The notes beneath the pieces were generated by a model, which did no database searches, was not told the DNA's origin, and saw only the letters and a list, made by a program, of their open reading frames with translations. Position numbers and translations under genes: made by a program. Shown piece after piece: positions 32,020-41,053 of a stretch of DNA of 64,000 nt. Where the stretch lies: contig NZ_QFZQ01000009.1 of assembly GCF_003171675.1 (NCBI RefSeq), positions 124,001-188,000 of the forward strand, given 5' to 3'. Position 1 is the first letter of the stretch. Each line of letters begins with the position of its first letter. Origin of the DNA: Reichenbachiella versicolor. GTDB lineage: Bacteria; Bacteroidota; Bacteroidia; Cytophagales; Cyclobacteriaceae.

Positions 32020-33542
32020 TGGCAGACTACAGTAAATTGTCCATTGATCAAAAACGATCAATCAATACACTAGGTGCGCTCAAGAAATCTGGCTATACAC
32101 CTAAAACCGTAAAGGAAGAACTAAGAGACAACCTTATTCAATCAATAGAAGACGATGTTAATGTGTTTGAAGGGATTTGGGGGTATGAGCATACGGTCAT
32201 TCCAGATGTGGAGAGAGCTATTTTATCTAAACACAATATCAATCTTCTGGGTCTTCGCGGTCAAGCCAAAACTCGTATCGCTAGACAGATGGTCAACCTT
32301 CTAGATGAAGTGGTACCGGTAGTAGGAGGAAGTGAGCTAAATGACGATCCTATGGATCCTTTGACCGATTTTGCTAAGGATTTGATAGCGGAAAAAGGAG
32401 ATGATACACCAGTAGTTTGGTTGGAGAGGGACGAAAGGTTTACGGAAAAGCTAGCTACTCCAGATGTATCTATTGCCGACTTGATAGGTGATGTAGATCC
32501 GATCAAAGCTGCTTCCATGAAGTTGTCTTACGCAGACGAAAGAGTCATTCATTACGGGCTTGTACCGAGGACACATAGAGGTATTTTTGTCATCAATGAA
32601 ATTCCAGATTTACAACCGAGAATTCAAGTTTCGCTTTTCAATATTCTACAGGAAGGAGATATTCAGATAAGAGGCTTCAAACTAAGACTTCCCTTAGATA
32701 TCCAGTTTGTATTCACTGCCAACCCTGAAGATTATACGAATAGAGGAAGTATAGTGACTCCTCTCAAAGATCGATTGGGAAGTCAGATTATTACGCATTA
32801 TCCCAAGTCTATTGAAACTAGTCTGAGAATTACTGAGCAAGAAGCAAATAAGAGACCTACGGATAATGTAAAGTTCAATGAGCTGTCTAAAATGATCATT
32901 GAGCAAATAGCGATAGAGGCTCGCTCTAGTGAATATGTAGATGAGAAGAGTGGTGTATCAGCTAGACTGACCATTACTGCTTACGAAAATCTAGTGAGTG
33001 CAGTAGAGCGTCGTATGTTCAAGAACAAAGAAAAGACAGGATATGTCAGAATATCTGATTTTGTAGGTGTCATTCCATCCATTACTGGGAAAATTGAGTT
33101 GGTCTATGAAGGAGAGCAAGAAGGGGCAACTATTGTCGCACAAAACTTAATAGGAAAGGCCATTAGAACTTTATTCGTTGATTACTTTTCTGATCCAGAC
33201 CAAGTCCGTAAAGCGAAAGATCAAAAAGACCCATACAAAGCAATAGCGAACTGGTTCGGTAATGGGAATTTAGTTGATTTGGTCAATGATTATAGTCAGT
33301 CAGAGTATGAAAACGAGCTAAATAAGGTTCCAGGATTAGCTGATATAGTAGACAAAGAAATTAAAGGTACGAAGGATAAGAACTTTAAGTATTTCTTAAT
33401 GGAATTTGTACTGTTTGCGATGGTGGAGTACAGTTACCTAAGTAAGCATAGTCTAGACGAAGGTCTTAGAATTGATGATTTATTAGGAAGCATGCTGTCA
33501 GGGATTGATGAAGAGCCAGATGATGAACAGAAGTTCTATTAA
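32019..33542 (+). CDS. AAA+ ATPase, magnesium-chelatase subunit I-like
   Basis: A protein of 507 residues. The P-loop reads INLLGLRGQAKTRIARQ (78-86), an altered Walker A with A before the Lys. Walker B is in RGIFVINEIPDLQPRIQVSL. Sensor 1 lies in QFVFTANPEDYTNRGSIVTP and an Arg finger in PLKDRLGSQI. The middle and C-terminal thirds are helical and acidic (GSMLSGIDEEPDDEQ). No chlorophyll or cobalamin genes are nearby, so a metal chelatase role is unlikely. Remodelling of a protein complex together with the upstream VWA protein is inferred. Confidence 0.87.
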   Translation: MADYSKLSIDQKRSINTLGALKKSGYTPKTVKEELRDNLIQSIEDDVNVFEGIWGYEHTVIPDVERAILSKHNINLLGLRGQAKTRIARQMVNLLDEVVPVVGGSELNDDPMDPLTDFAKDLIAEKGDDTPVVWLERDERFTEKLATPDVSIADLIGDVDPIKAASMKLSYADERVIHYGLVPRTHRGIFVINEIPDLQPRIQVSLFNILQEGDIQIRGFKLRLPLDIQFVFTANPEDYTNRGSIVTPLKDRLGSQIITHYPKSIETSLRITEQEANKRPTDNVKFNELSKMIIEQIAIEARSSEYVDEKSGVSARLTITAYENLVSAVERRMFKNKEKTGYVRISDFVGVIPSITGKIELVYEGEQEGATIVAQNLIGKAIRTLFVDYFSDPDQVRKAKDQKDPYKAIANWFGNGNLVDLVNDYSQSEYENELNKVPGLADIVDKEIKGTKDKNFKYFLMEFVLFAMVEYSYLSKHSLDEGLRIDDLLGSMLSGIDEEPDDEQKFY

Positions 33543-33625
33543 TCGTAGGTTTAATATTTAAGGTCAATATGACTTAATAGTATAGAGCACTAAAGCACTA
33601 AGGCTGCCTATAAGTAATAACATTT

Positions 33626-33655
33626 AAAAGCCCTGAACTTGGTTTAGGGCTTTTT
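33626..33655 (+). terminator. intrinsic terminator after the VWA/AAA pair
   Basis: Stem AAAGCCCTGAAC / GTTTAGGGCTTT with one G-T wobble, TTG loop region and five T residues. It may serve both the plus-strand ATPase gene and the minus-strand small gene ending at 33700. Confidence 0.85.
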
Positions 33656-33699
33656 CAGTAAATAGTGCTTACGATTGTTGATTGGTTTTACAGAGTCAA

Positions 33700-33903
33700 T
33701 TATTTCTTTCTCTTTCCTTCGAGTTCTTTTACCCTCTTTCTCAATTGGGCATTGTCATAGCTTAACACAAGTATTGCTAACAGAAATGACATCTTAAATA
33801 TGAGAGAGAAAGCGTTGTAACCAGGAATATGCAATATCATAGCAATAGCGGAACATATAACGGATAAAGATATGATAGCGTAAAGTGCGTTGAGGTTTTT
33901 CAT
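33700..33903 (-). CDS. small membrane protein, 67 aa
   Basis: The ATG at 33903 gives MKNLNALYAIISLSVICSAI; the upstream extension to 34023 is rejected because it overlaps the divergent gene. Two hydrophobic helices (about 5-23 and 28-48) are followed by a basic coiled tail (AQLRKRVKELEGKRKK). Two-helix proteins with a charged tail are common in Bacteroidota, but this one has no recognised family. It is divergent from the pseudouridine synthase gene. Confidence 0.6.
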   Translation of the reverse strand: MKNLNALYAIISLSVICSAIAMILHIPGYNAFSLIFKMSFLLAILVLSYDNAQLRKRVKELEGKRKK

Positions 33904-33981
33904 AAGAGCGAATTTATTGTGAAAACATGAAACAATCGAATGACTAAATGAGAGTAGGTAAAAGCGTTTTAACTTTGTCTC

Positions 33982-34887
33982 ATGACAGAATCGTACATTG
34001 TTCCCAAAGGCGGAAAACCTCAATTCTTAAATCTTCTAGCCCCTAAAGTTTTTAAATGGTTGGCTTCAAAAGCTAAAGCTAAAAAAGCTATTGCGTCAGG
34101 TGAATTGAAGGTCAATGGAAAGCAGGTCAATTGGGATGCAAGAGTGTTTTCAGGTGATGAAATCACATTTAGTCAAAAGGGAAGACAACAGGCTACGCCT
34201 AAACGAAAAGTCTATCAGGAAAAAATTCCTGTAATATATGAAGACGAGCATCTTGCAGTACTTAATAAACCTGGTGGAATTCCTGTCAATGGAAATCAGT
34301 TTAAGACACTAGAAAATGCATTACCTTATAATCTTAAGCCTTCAAAGGAACCAGATGCTCTTGAAATGATTCGTCCATTGCATAGATTGGATGGACCTAC
34401 TTGCGGTTTAGTGATGGTGGCCAAGACTGACAGAGCACAGGTAGCAATGGGAAAGCAATTTCAATTCAAAGAGATTAGAAAGCGCTATAAAGCAGTAGTG
34501 ATAGGCAAGTTGAAAGAGTCAAAAGGCACTATCGAAAAGCCAATAGACGGAAAGAAAAGTACTAGTGAATATGAAGTGTTAACTTCTAAACCTTCAGCAA
34601 AGTATAAAGCTTTGACACTAGTTAACTTATATCCAGTTACTGGACGAACGCATCAACTTCGTATTCATATGTCTGAAATTGGTCATCCAGTGGTAGGTGA
34701 TAAATTCTATTCGGGGAATCAAGATGTTCTACAAGGAAAGGGATTATTACTTTGTTCAGACAAACTATGGTTTGATCATCCCATTACAGGGGAAAAAACA
34801 GAAGTTGAAATTAAGATTCCAAACAAGTTTATCACTGTTATGGAACGAGAATCACAGCGAGTTCAGAGAAATAGAAGAGTACGGTAA
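33982..34887 (+). CDS. RluA-family RNA pseudouridine synthase
   Basis: A protein of 301 residues. An S4 RNA-binding domain (about 20-75; VFKWLASKAKAKKAIASGEL) is followed by a RluA-type catalytic domain with RPLHRLDGPTCGLVMVAKTD, whose catalytic Asp is in HRLD. TGRTHQLRIHMSEIGHPVVG also belongs to this domain. It converts uridines in rRNA or tRNA to pseudouridine; the site (RluB/C/D/A-like) cannot be fixed by reading. GPTCG replaces the more usual D-x-x-TSG. It is the only gene on this strand here and is followed by 40-bp array B. Confidence 0.9.
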   Translation: MTESYIVPKGGKPQFLNLLAPKVFKWLASKAKAKKAIASGELKVNGKQVNWDARVFSGDEITFSQKGRQQATPKRKVYQEKIPVIYEDEHLAVLNKPGGIPVNGNQFKTLENALPYNLKPSKEPDALEMIRPLHRLDGPTCGLVMVAKTDRAQVAMGKQFQFKEIRKRYKAVVIGKLKESKGTIEKPIDGKKSTSEYEVLTSKPSAKYKALTLVNLYPVTGRTHQLRIHMSEIGHPVVGDKFYSGNQDVLQGKGLLLCSDKLWFDHPITGEKTEVEIKIPNKFITVMERESQRVQRNRRVR

Positions 34888-34898
34888 TCTATAGTTTG

Positions 34899-35152
34899 TC
34901 GCAGCTCAGCGACAACAAAAAAAATTCTTGATTTTGCTGCCGCCGGATTGCGACAACGAAAATGGGCGTCATTTTTCTTGCAGTTGCGTGAGGGAACAAA
35001 ATTAGGAGTCAGCTTTAGTAAATCTGCGTGAGGGAAGAAAAATGGGCGTCATTTTTGATGAATCCAGCTGAGGGACGAAAAACTGCTCCAATTTTTACTC
35101 CCTCATCCGTCGGCAAGAAAAACGAGCGTCAATTTTCTTCTCGCGGGTTCGA
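34899..35152. repeat. tandem array B: six 40-bp units, same family as array A
   Basis: Units begin at 34913, 34953, 34993, 35033, 35073 and 35113 with exact 40-bp spacing. Repeated elements are AACGAAAATGGGCGTCATTT, TTTTCTTG, GCGTGAGGGA and GGACGAAAAA. They are more diverged than array A, but share its leader (CGCAGCTCAGCGACAAC at about 34900) and the [GA]GGGA-x-[GA]AAAA-x-x-GGGCGTCATTTTT core. The array lies 12 nt after the pseudouridine synthase stop and 18 nt before the convergent cytochrome stop. Confidence 0.85.
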
Positions 35153-35169
35153 GTTAACTGTAGGTAGAG

Positions 35170-36123
35170 TTATTTTATCATCTCCACTACCCAAATACCA
35201 CGAAGTTGATTCTCTTTATAGCCTATAGCTAAGTCATTAGGATATAATTCCTTGATTTTGGCATGGGTTTCTGATTTTAGCTCCTTACCAAGTGTGCCAT
35301 GACATTGCAGACACATTTTGTTGGTGATAATTGGGTAAAAGCCAGTGACAACATTTTCGTCTTCAGTCAATAGAGGTATAATTGGTTTACCATCCTCCAG
35401 TGCTTGCTTAGCAATTTCGATATATTCAAGCTGTTTTTTATTTGCTTGATTATCTGGGTTGCGAGGCAGGTCACTAACACGGCTGATATCTGTGTCTAAT
35501 TCCATAGACATGCTATCGGTTAGATGGTAAGCATTCTCATCACAGAAAGTCAACGCTGCAATAGTCCCATTGTTGTTAATCTGTTTCATTAGGTTTTTAC
35601 CCAGTACTTTTTTCGTTTTCATAGCTAATTGCAGTCCTAGCTTGGTCATATCATTAGACTCCTCTTCGTTATCAATCTTATCATGACTTTCTTCCCAGTG
35701 AGCATCAAACCACTCAGGTTTTTCTTGTTCCGTATAGTAGATGTAAGCTGAGATAGCATCTAGTTGATTGTCAGTAAAACTAAGTTTAGGCATCACTCCG
35801 AATTTACGAACAGCATTATACATCAATGCCCTGTTCTCAGATGGGTCTTTCATGAATAAGCTAATTCTGTTTTTGAATACCTCAAATGAAGGAGTATCCA
35901 AGGAGTATCGTCTTTTTACGGCAATCATTGGAGGCGCTATGCGGCCGATTTCAGAAGCTTGAGCATTGTGGCATGCTATACATTGTGACAGAACTATAGT
36001 TTCACCTTGACGCAGTACTTCCGGAGTAATATTTCCAATTTGTTCGAAAGAGCTGTTTTTCTTAGGTGTACAGCTGAATAATGCTAATGAAAGAAGTAAC
36101 GCAACTAGTTGTAGATATTTCAT
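35170..36123 (-). CDS. lipoprotein cytochrome c with DUF3365 (Tll0287-like) domain
   Basis: Start at 36123 (MKYLQLVALLLSLALFSCTP, lipobox LFSC); the longer frame to 36162 is not used. The first module (about 30-145) is a mono-haem cytochrome c with CIACHNAQASE and the distal Met probably in FGVMPKLSF. The second (about 160-317) is DUF3365-like, with CxxCH in NKMCLQCHGTLGKE. Two covalent haems are therefore expected, in the periplasm and anchored to the membrane. A redox- or gas-sensing/electron-transfer role is inferred. It is convergent with the pseudouridine synthase. Confidence 0.87.
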   Translation of the reverse strand: MKYLQLVALLLSLALFSCTPKKNSSFEQIGNITPEVLRQGETIVLSQCIACHNAQASEIGRIAPPMIAVKRRYSLDTPSFEVFKNRISLFMKDPSENRALMYNAVRKFGVMPKLSFTDNQLDAISAYIYYTEQEKPEWFDAHWEESHDKIDNEEESNDMTKLGLQLAMKTKKVLGKNLMKQINNNGTIAALTFCDENAYHLTDSMSMELDTDISRVSDLPRNPDNQANKKQLEYIEIAKQALEDGKPIIPLLTEDENVVTGFYPIITNKMCLQCHGTLGKELKSETHAKIKELYPNDLAIGYKENQLRGIWVVEMIK

Positions 36124-36207
36124 GGGATGAAGTCTTAGTAACTCGGGTTTTAAGTTAAGCAATACTAGTTGATGTAGAAGAGGAGATTTGTATCAAATGC
36201 TACCAAA

Positions 36208-36244
36208 CAAAAAGCCCTTTCCAACCTGAATTGAAAAGGGCTTT
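36208..36244 (-). terminator. intrinsic terminator of the dxr-rseP operon
   Basis: Stem AAAGCCCTTT / AAAGGGCTTT (10 bp) with 14-nt loop, and on the minus strand a T5 run (TTTTTGTTTGG). It lies 22 nt after the rseP stop. Confidence 0.85.
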
Positions 36245-36265
36245 GACTTTAGAGACAAATCTTTG

Positions 36266-37591
36266 TTAAAAGAATGTCTTGAAAATATCATTAAAGATGG
36301 CAAATCCCATCAGTCCTAGAAGTAATACCATTCCTACTTTCTGAGCATTTTCCAAGAATTTGTCAGAAGGTTTTTGACCTGAGATCATTTCGTAAGTTAG
36401 GAATACTACATGACCACCGTCCAATGCAGGAATAGGCAAGAAATTCATAAATGCTAAAACCATAGAAAGCAGCCCTGTTAAACTCCAGAATTTGGTCCAA
36501 TTCCATGTCCCTCCGAACATTTGAGCAATTCCGATTGGGCCACTTAAAGATTTACTTGGAGAAACTTCCCCTCTGAATATTTTACCAAAAGCCTGTATGT
36601 TTACCCAGACTACATTGAAAGCTTGTGCGGTTCCTTTGCTTACAGATTCTCCAAATGTATAGTCGGCATGTCCAAACTCAAGTGTTACCATAGATTCAAA
36701 CCCTATTGTACCCTCTTCAGTTACCTCAAAGTTTAGCAGTTCGGTAGAACCTGATTCTCTTTTTACTTCGGCTTTGATTTCTTTTCCAGCATTTCTAGCA
36801 AGAATCGACTTGAAATCAGCAAAGTAGTTTGTAGTAGTGTCGTTAACAGCAAGAATGATATCGTTGGCTTTTAATCCACCTTTGTCAGCATTACTGCCTA
36901 TGATTACCCTTCCTACTTTGAATGGTTGTTGTGGTCCTATGAATAAGCCATCATATTTCTTTTTATCTGCAAACTTATCTAGGAAGCCCTTTGGTATCGA
37001 AACTTCTAAGATTTCTTCACCTCTCTTTACAGTATAGTAAGACTTATCGTCCAAAATAATGTTAGTATTGATAAGGTCAGAAAACTTTTGATAGTCCTTA
37101 CCATTTAGCTTTAGAATTTTATCTCCAGTCTTGAATCCAATTTCTTCACCCAGCTTGTATGCAACTATACCATGTTTATTAAGCTCTTCTTTTGTCAAGA
37201 ACGATTCTCCTTGACTGTATGTCATCAAAACAAAAATGATAATACCTGTGATGACGTTAACGATGATACCTCCCATCATAACGATGAGCCTTTGCCAAGC
37301 TGGCTTAGATCTAAACTCCCAAGGTTCTGGTTCTGCTGACATAGAGTCTACATCGAGCGACTCGTCTATCATTCCTGTGATTTTTACAAAGCCTCCAAGA
37401 GGAATAGCTCCGAAAGAGTACTCCGTTTCACCATACTGAAATCCCCATATTTTAGGAGGGAAGCCTATAGAAAATTTCTCTACTCGCATACCGAAGGCTT
37501 TTGCGGCCAAAAGGTGACCTGCTTCGTGTACTCCTACTAAAATTGAAAGTCCCAGCATTAACTGGGCAGCCATAATTATTCCTTCCATCAA
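36266..37591 (-). CDS. rseP: site-2 zinc metalloprotease RseP
   Basis: A protein of 441 residues. The zinc motif is VGVHEAGHLLAAKAFG (HEAGH at 22-26) in the first membrane helix, and the third ligand is in FLPIPALDGGHVVFL near the C-terminus. Four membrane helices and two PDZ-like domains (about 120-310; GSNADKGGLKANDIILAVND) are present. It cleaves membrane-bound anti-sigma factors inside the membrane. It overlaps dxr by 4 nt, the usual dxr-rseP order in Bacteroidota. Confidence 0.93.
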   Translation of the reverse strand: MMEGIIMAAQLMLGLSILVGVHEAGHLLAAKAFGMRVEKFSIGFPPKIWGFQYGETEYSFGAIPLGGFVKITGMIDESLDVDSMSAEPEPWEFRSKPAWQRLIVMMGGIIVNVITGIIIFVLMTYSQGESFLTKEELNKHGIVAYKLGEEIGFKTGDKILKLNGKDYQKFSDLINTNIILDDKSYYTVKRGEEILEVSIPKGFLDKFADKKKYDGLFIGPQQPFKVGRVIIGSNADKGGLKANDIILAVNDTTTNYFADFKSILARNAGKEIKAEVKRESGSTELLNFEVTEEGTIGFESMVTLEFGHADYTFGESVSKGTAQAFNVVWVNIQAFGKIFRGEVSPSKSLSGPIGIAQMFGGTWNWTKFWSLTGLLSMVLAFMNFLPIPALDGGHVVFLTYEMISGQKPSDKFLENAQKVGMVLLLGLMGFAIFNDIFKTFF

Positions 37592-38742
37592 TTACATATT
37601 TCAATAGCCAATCTACGACTCTCTTCGTCGGTAGCTACATAATCTTCTAAACTTGGAGACGTGATTAACGATACTTTGTTCATGCACTGTTCTATGATAT
37701 CGGACATTTGGAGGAATCCAACTTTGTCTTTTAGAAAGGCATCAACAACGATCTCATTTGCGGCATTTAATATGCACGGCATATTTCCACCTTGTTTCAT
37801 CGCCTCATACGCCAGCCCTAGATTACGAAAAGTATCAAGGTCTGGTTTTTCGAACGCCAAAGATGGGTAATCCATAAAATTGAACCTAGGAAAAGTACTT
37901 TTTATTCTGTGAGGGTAGGTCATGGCATACTGGATAGGAAGCTTCATGTCAGGAAGTCCCATTTGAGCCTTCATAGATCCATCTTCAAACTGAACGATTG
38001 AGTGTATAATTGACTGTGGATGAACGATTACTTCGATTTGATCATCAGACAAACCAAATAACCACTTGGCTTCGATTACTTCAAGTCCTTTATTCATCAT
38101 TGAGGCGGAGTCAATGGTGATTTTCGCCCCCATTTCCCAATTAGGATGTTTTAAAGCTTGAGCTTTCGTTACATTGATAAGCTCTTCACGACTTCTACCT
38201 CTGAAAGGGCCTCCTGATGCTGTTAAAATTATTTTTTCGATAGGATTTCCAACTTCACCAGTTAAACACTGAAAAATGGCTGAGTGTTCCGAGTCCACAG
38301 GGAGAATTTGTGACCTAGAAGTTTCCAACATCTTATTGATCAATTCTCCTGCAACCACCAAAGTTTCTTTATTGGCTAAAGCAATATCCTTATTGGCCTC
38401 TATGGCTCTAAGTGTAGGTTTAAGACCTGCATATCCTACTAAAGCAGTAAGTACTATATTGACTCTTTCCATCTCTGCAATATGACAAAGGCCATTTTCG
38501 CCAGCGTAAACTTTAATGTCTAGCGGGTCAAGAGCGGTGAATACTTCATCATATTTGTCTTCGTTGCCAATAACTACAACATTGGGATTAAATTTCTTAG
38601 CTTGTTCGATGAGCAGGTCTGCATTATTATAAGCAGAGATAGCTTCTACTTCGAATTTGTCAGGGTTGGCTTCTATAACTTCTAAGGCCTGTGTGCCGAT
38701 GCTGCCTGTAGAGCCGAGAATGGAAATGACTTTTTTTGACAT
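37588..38742 (-). CDS. dxr: 1-deoxy-D-xylulose 5-phosphate reductoisomerase
   Basis: A protein of 384 residues. NADPH-binding ISILGSTGSIGTQALEVIEA at the N-terminus, substrate and metal site residues in ILPVDSEHSAIFQCL, and TASGGPFRGRSRE and SASMMNKGLEVIEAKWLF. It makes 2-C-methyl-D-erythritol 4-phosphate, so the organism uses the MEP route to isoprenoids. Length equals the normal family length. Confidence 0.95.
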   Translation of the reverse strand: MSKKVISILGSTGSIGTQALEVIEANPDKFEVEAISAYNNADLLIEQAKKFNPNVVVIGNEDKYDEVFTALDPLDIKVYAGENGLCHIAEMERVNIVLTALVGYAGLKPTLRAIEANKDIALANKETLVVAGELINKMLETSRSQILPVDSEHSAIFQCLTGEVGNPIEKIILTASGGPFRGRSREELINVTKAQALKHPNWEMGAKITIDSASMMNKGLEVIEAKWLFGLSDDQIEVIVHPQSIIHSIVQFEDGSMKAQMGLPDMKLPIQYAMTYPHRIKSTFPRFNFMDYPSLAFEKPDLDTFRNLGLAYEAMKQGGNMPCILNAANEIVVDAFLKDKVGFLQMSDIIEQCMNKVSLITSPSLEDYVATDEESRRLAIEICN

Positions 38743-38820
38743 TCTAATTGGTGTATAAGCAATTTAGGAACGAAAGTAATAAAGAAACTTGTCATACATA
38801 GGTAGTATGATGATATAGGA

Positions 38821-40317
38821 TTATACTTTGAATTTGATCAACTTATCTGCAATTTTCCTGTCATTAGATAGCCTTGGAACCTTATTTTGACCACCTAGTT
38901 TACCTTGTGATTTCATGTAGTCTATGAAGCTGTTTTTCTTCAAAGAAATAACTTCTAATTTTTCTAGAATACTTCCTGTAATAAGATCTTCATAGTAGGT
39001 GTTTAACTCAGTCAATCGCTGATCCAGATCTGATCTGAATTTCGCCATATCGGAAGGTGGGGTTTCAAACTCTATAAACCACTGGTGTCTTGGTAGTCCT
39101 AATTCTGGCGTGACCTGAGGGGCTACTGTGAATTCAGTTAACTCTGCTTCTTTATTCAATGAAAGTGCATAATTCATAGCCTTTTCAACTTCCTGTCCTA
39201 TCACATGCTCACCAAATGCTGAGATGAAATGTTTGATGCGCCCTGTTACTAATATTCTATATGGGTCTTTAGAAACGAACTGAATGGTATCACCTATTGA
39301 ATATCCCCAGAGTCCAGCATTACTATTAATGATCAAGGCATAATTGACGCCTATTTCTACTTCGCCAATACTAAGCCTTGTAGGGGCATCATTAAAATAT
39401 TCATCTGCAGGAATGAATTCGAAAAAGATTCCAGAGTTTAGAAGCATTAAAAGCCCGGGGTCTTCGAGTGTGTCTTGATAAGCAATGAAGCCTTCAGATG
39501 CAGGGTAGGTTTCAACAGAGTCTATTTCTTTTCCTATACTTTCAAATATTTTTCCTTTATATGGTTCGAAGTTTACACCACCGTACACGAAAAGAGAGAA
39601 GTTTGGAAATATATCTTTAATAGCCTTCCCTGATTTTTCGGTTAGTCTATCAAAGTACATCTGAACCCAAGGAGGAATCCCTGAGATTAGGGTCATATCC
39701 TTGCTGAACGTTTCTTCTACTATGGTGTCTACTTTCGTTTCCCAGTCTTCTATACAATTAGTCTCGTAGGTGGGCATCTGGTTAGAACGTAGGTAATTAG
39801 GTACATGATGGTTTACTATTCCGGATAGTCTTCCTGTGTGAACTCCTGTTGTTTTTGTCATTATCGGACTTCCAGAGAGGAAGATTAAGTTCCCATCAAG
39901 AAATTGGCTGTTTCCAGAATTGTTTACATAAGTCAACAAAGCATTCCTAGCACTATTGATATGATTGGGGATGGAGTCTTTAGTGATTGGGATGTATTTA
40001 GTACCAGAGGTAGTGCCAGAGGTTTTAGCAAAATATGCGGGTTGACCTGGCCAAAGTACGTCTTTTTCTCCTAGTTTTATTTTTTCAACATACGGCTTTA
40101 TGACTTCATAGTCCCCAATAGGTACTGCTTGTTTGAAGTCTTGATAATTATTAATCTGTGAGAATTTATGATCCTTACCAAACCGCGTATTGGCTGCTCT
40201 TTTTACAATTTTTTTCATGATGTCGTCTTGAACTTGGACGGCATTCATTGACCATTTTTGCTGTTCTTTGGATATGTAGTTGGCGAAAGGTTTGCTGAGT
40301 ATGGATCGAATTCCCAT
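38821..40317 (-). CDS. GH3-family acyl-acid amido synthetase-like protein
   Basis: A protein of 498 residues in the GH3/ANL adenylation superfamily. The ATP phosphate loop FAKTSGTTSGTKYIPIT, YPASEGFIAY near the acyl-binding site, and the C-terminal ISAFGEHVIGQEVEKAMNYA define the fold. In plants, GH3 enzymes adenylate hormones such as indole-acetate or jasmonate and join them to amino acids. Bacterial homologues are common in Bacteroidota and their substrates are unknown. It stands alone, just before dxr but with a 78-nt gap. Confidence 0.87.
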   Translation of the reverse strand: MGIRSILSKPFANYISKEQQKWSMNAVQVQDDIMKKIVKRAANTRFGKDHKFSQINNYQDFKQAVPIGDYEVIKPYVEKIKLGEKDVLWPGQPAYFAKTSGTTSGTKYIPITKDSIPNHINSARNALLTYVNNSGNSQFLDGNLIFLSGSPIMTKTTGVHTGRLSGIVNHHVPNYLRSNQMPTYETNCIEDWETKVDTIVEETFSKDMTLISGIPPWVQMYFDRLTEKSGKAIKDIFPNFSLFVYGGVNFEPYKGKIFESIGKEIDSVETYPASEGFIAYQDTLEDPGLLMLLNSGIFFEFIPADEYFNDAPTRLSIGEVEIGVNYALIINSNAGLWGYSIGDTIQFVSKDPYRILVTGRIKHFISAFGEHVIGQEVEKAMNYALSLNKEAELTEFTVAPQVTPELGLPRHQWFIEFETPPSDMAKFRSDLDQRLTELNTYYEDLITGSILEKLEVISLKKNSFIDYMKSQGKLGGQNKVPRLSNDRKIADKLIKFKV

Positions 40318-40415
40318 GCTGCTGATATTTTTTGCTCGAATATACTTAGCAGCGAATAAAAAATCTTCTCAACGATCAAATCTGTTGATTCGGATTAGTG
40401 AGAAAGTTTCTTAGT

Positions 40416-40784
40416 TTATCCGTTTTGCTTCTTTCTTTCTTCGTTAGCATACTTGTTGAAGTTGTTTACTTCAGCTTCTGATACTCCCAGAAAATCCGCG
40501 TACATTTTGCGTTGTACATTCCAAAAGTCTCTTACTTGTTCTTTGAATTGATCAGGAGTGATTTCTCCCTTTTTTTTCTGCTGTACATAAGCCGCGTATT
40601 GATTTTTGGTTTCAAGCCTTAGCTTATAAAACTTCTCTTTTTTAGCCTTTTTTAATTTGAAATAGTTTTTCGCTAAGTCAGCTTCAAATTCAGCAGCTTT
40701 CATTCTATTGATTTCTCCAGTTGACTGTGCGTTTGATTGATAACCTATCATCAAAACAAAAAGAAATGCTACAAGCGTTTTCAT
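40416..40784 (-). CDS. small secreted Lys-rich protein
   Basis: A protein of 122 residues with a signal peptide (cut near residue 19, SNAQ). The rest is highly charged and predicted helical: AEFEADLAKNYFKLKKAKKE, KKGEITPDQFKEQVRDFWN and NNFNKYANEERKKQNG. The composition resembles periplasmic chaperone-like or Spy-like helical proteins, though no family is assigned. The ending (Q-N-G) and the clean signal make it a credible gene. Confidence 0.72.
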   Translation of the reverse strand: MKTLVAFLFVLMIGYQSNAQSTGEINRMKAAEFEADLAKNYFKLKKAKKEKFYKLRLETKNQYAAYVQQKKKGEITPDQFKEQVRDFWNVQRKMYADFLGVSEAEVNNFNKYANEERKKQNG

Positions 40785-41053
40785 AATTATTTAAAATTTA
40801 GTCAAGTCAGCTCAATGACCTTTTAATCAGTAAGGTTAATACAATATCAGGTTTTAATGCTTCATCAAGGAGGGACAGAATCTAGATAATTTTATTAGGT
40901 GCGAATGCACCCTCAAATCGATGAGGTTTTGTACACCATTGTTTTTCGATGAGTTATAATTATTGATGGATGAATGTGTTGTATATGCTTAAATATGAGA
41001 TGTTTATAATTGGTATTTTTGTATTTATACTCAACTTATAACACCTGATACCA

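Noticed and set aside
33904-34023. N-terminal extension of the small membrane protein gene
   Set aside because: It would overlap the divergent pseudouridine synthase start and is rich in Cys, Phe and Ser without pattern.
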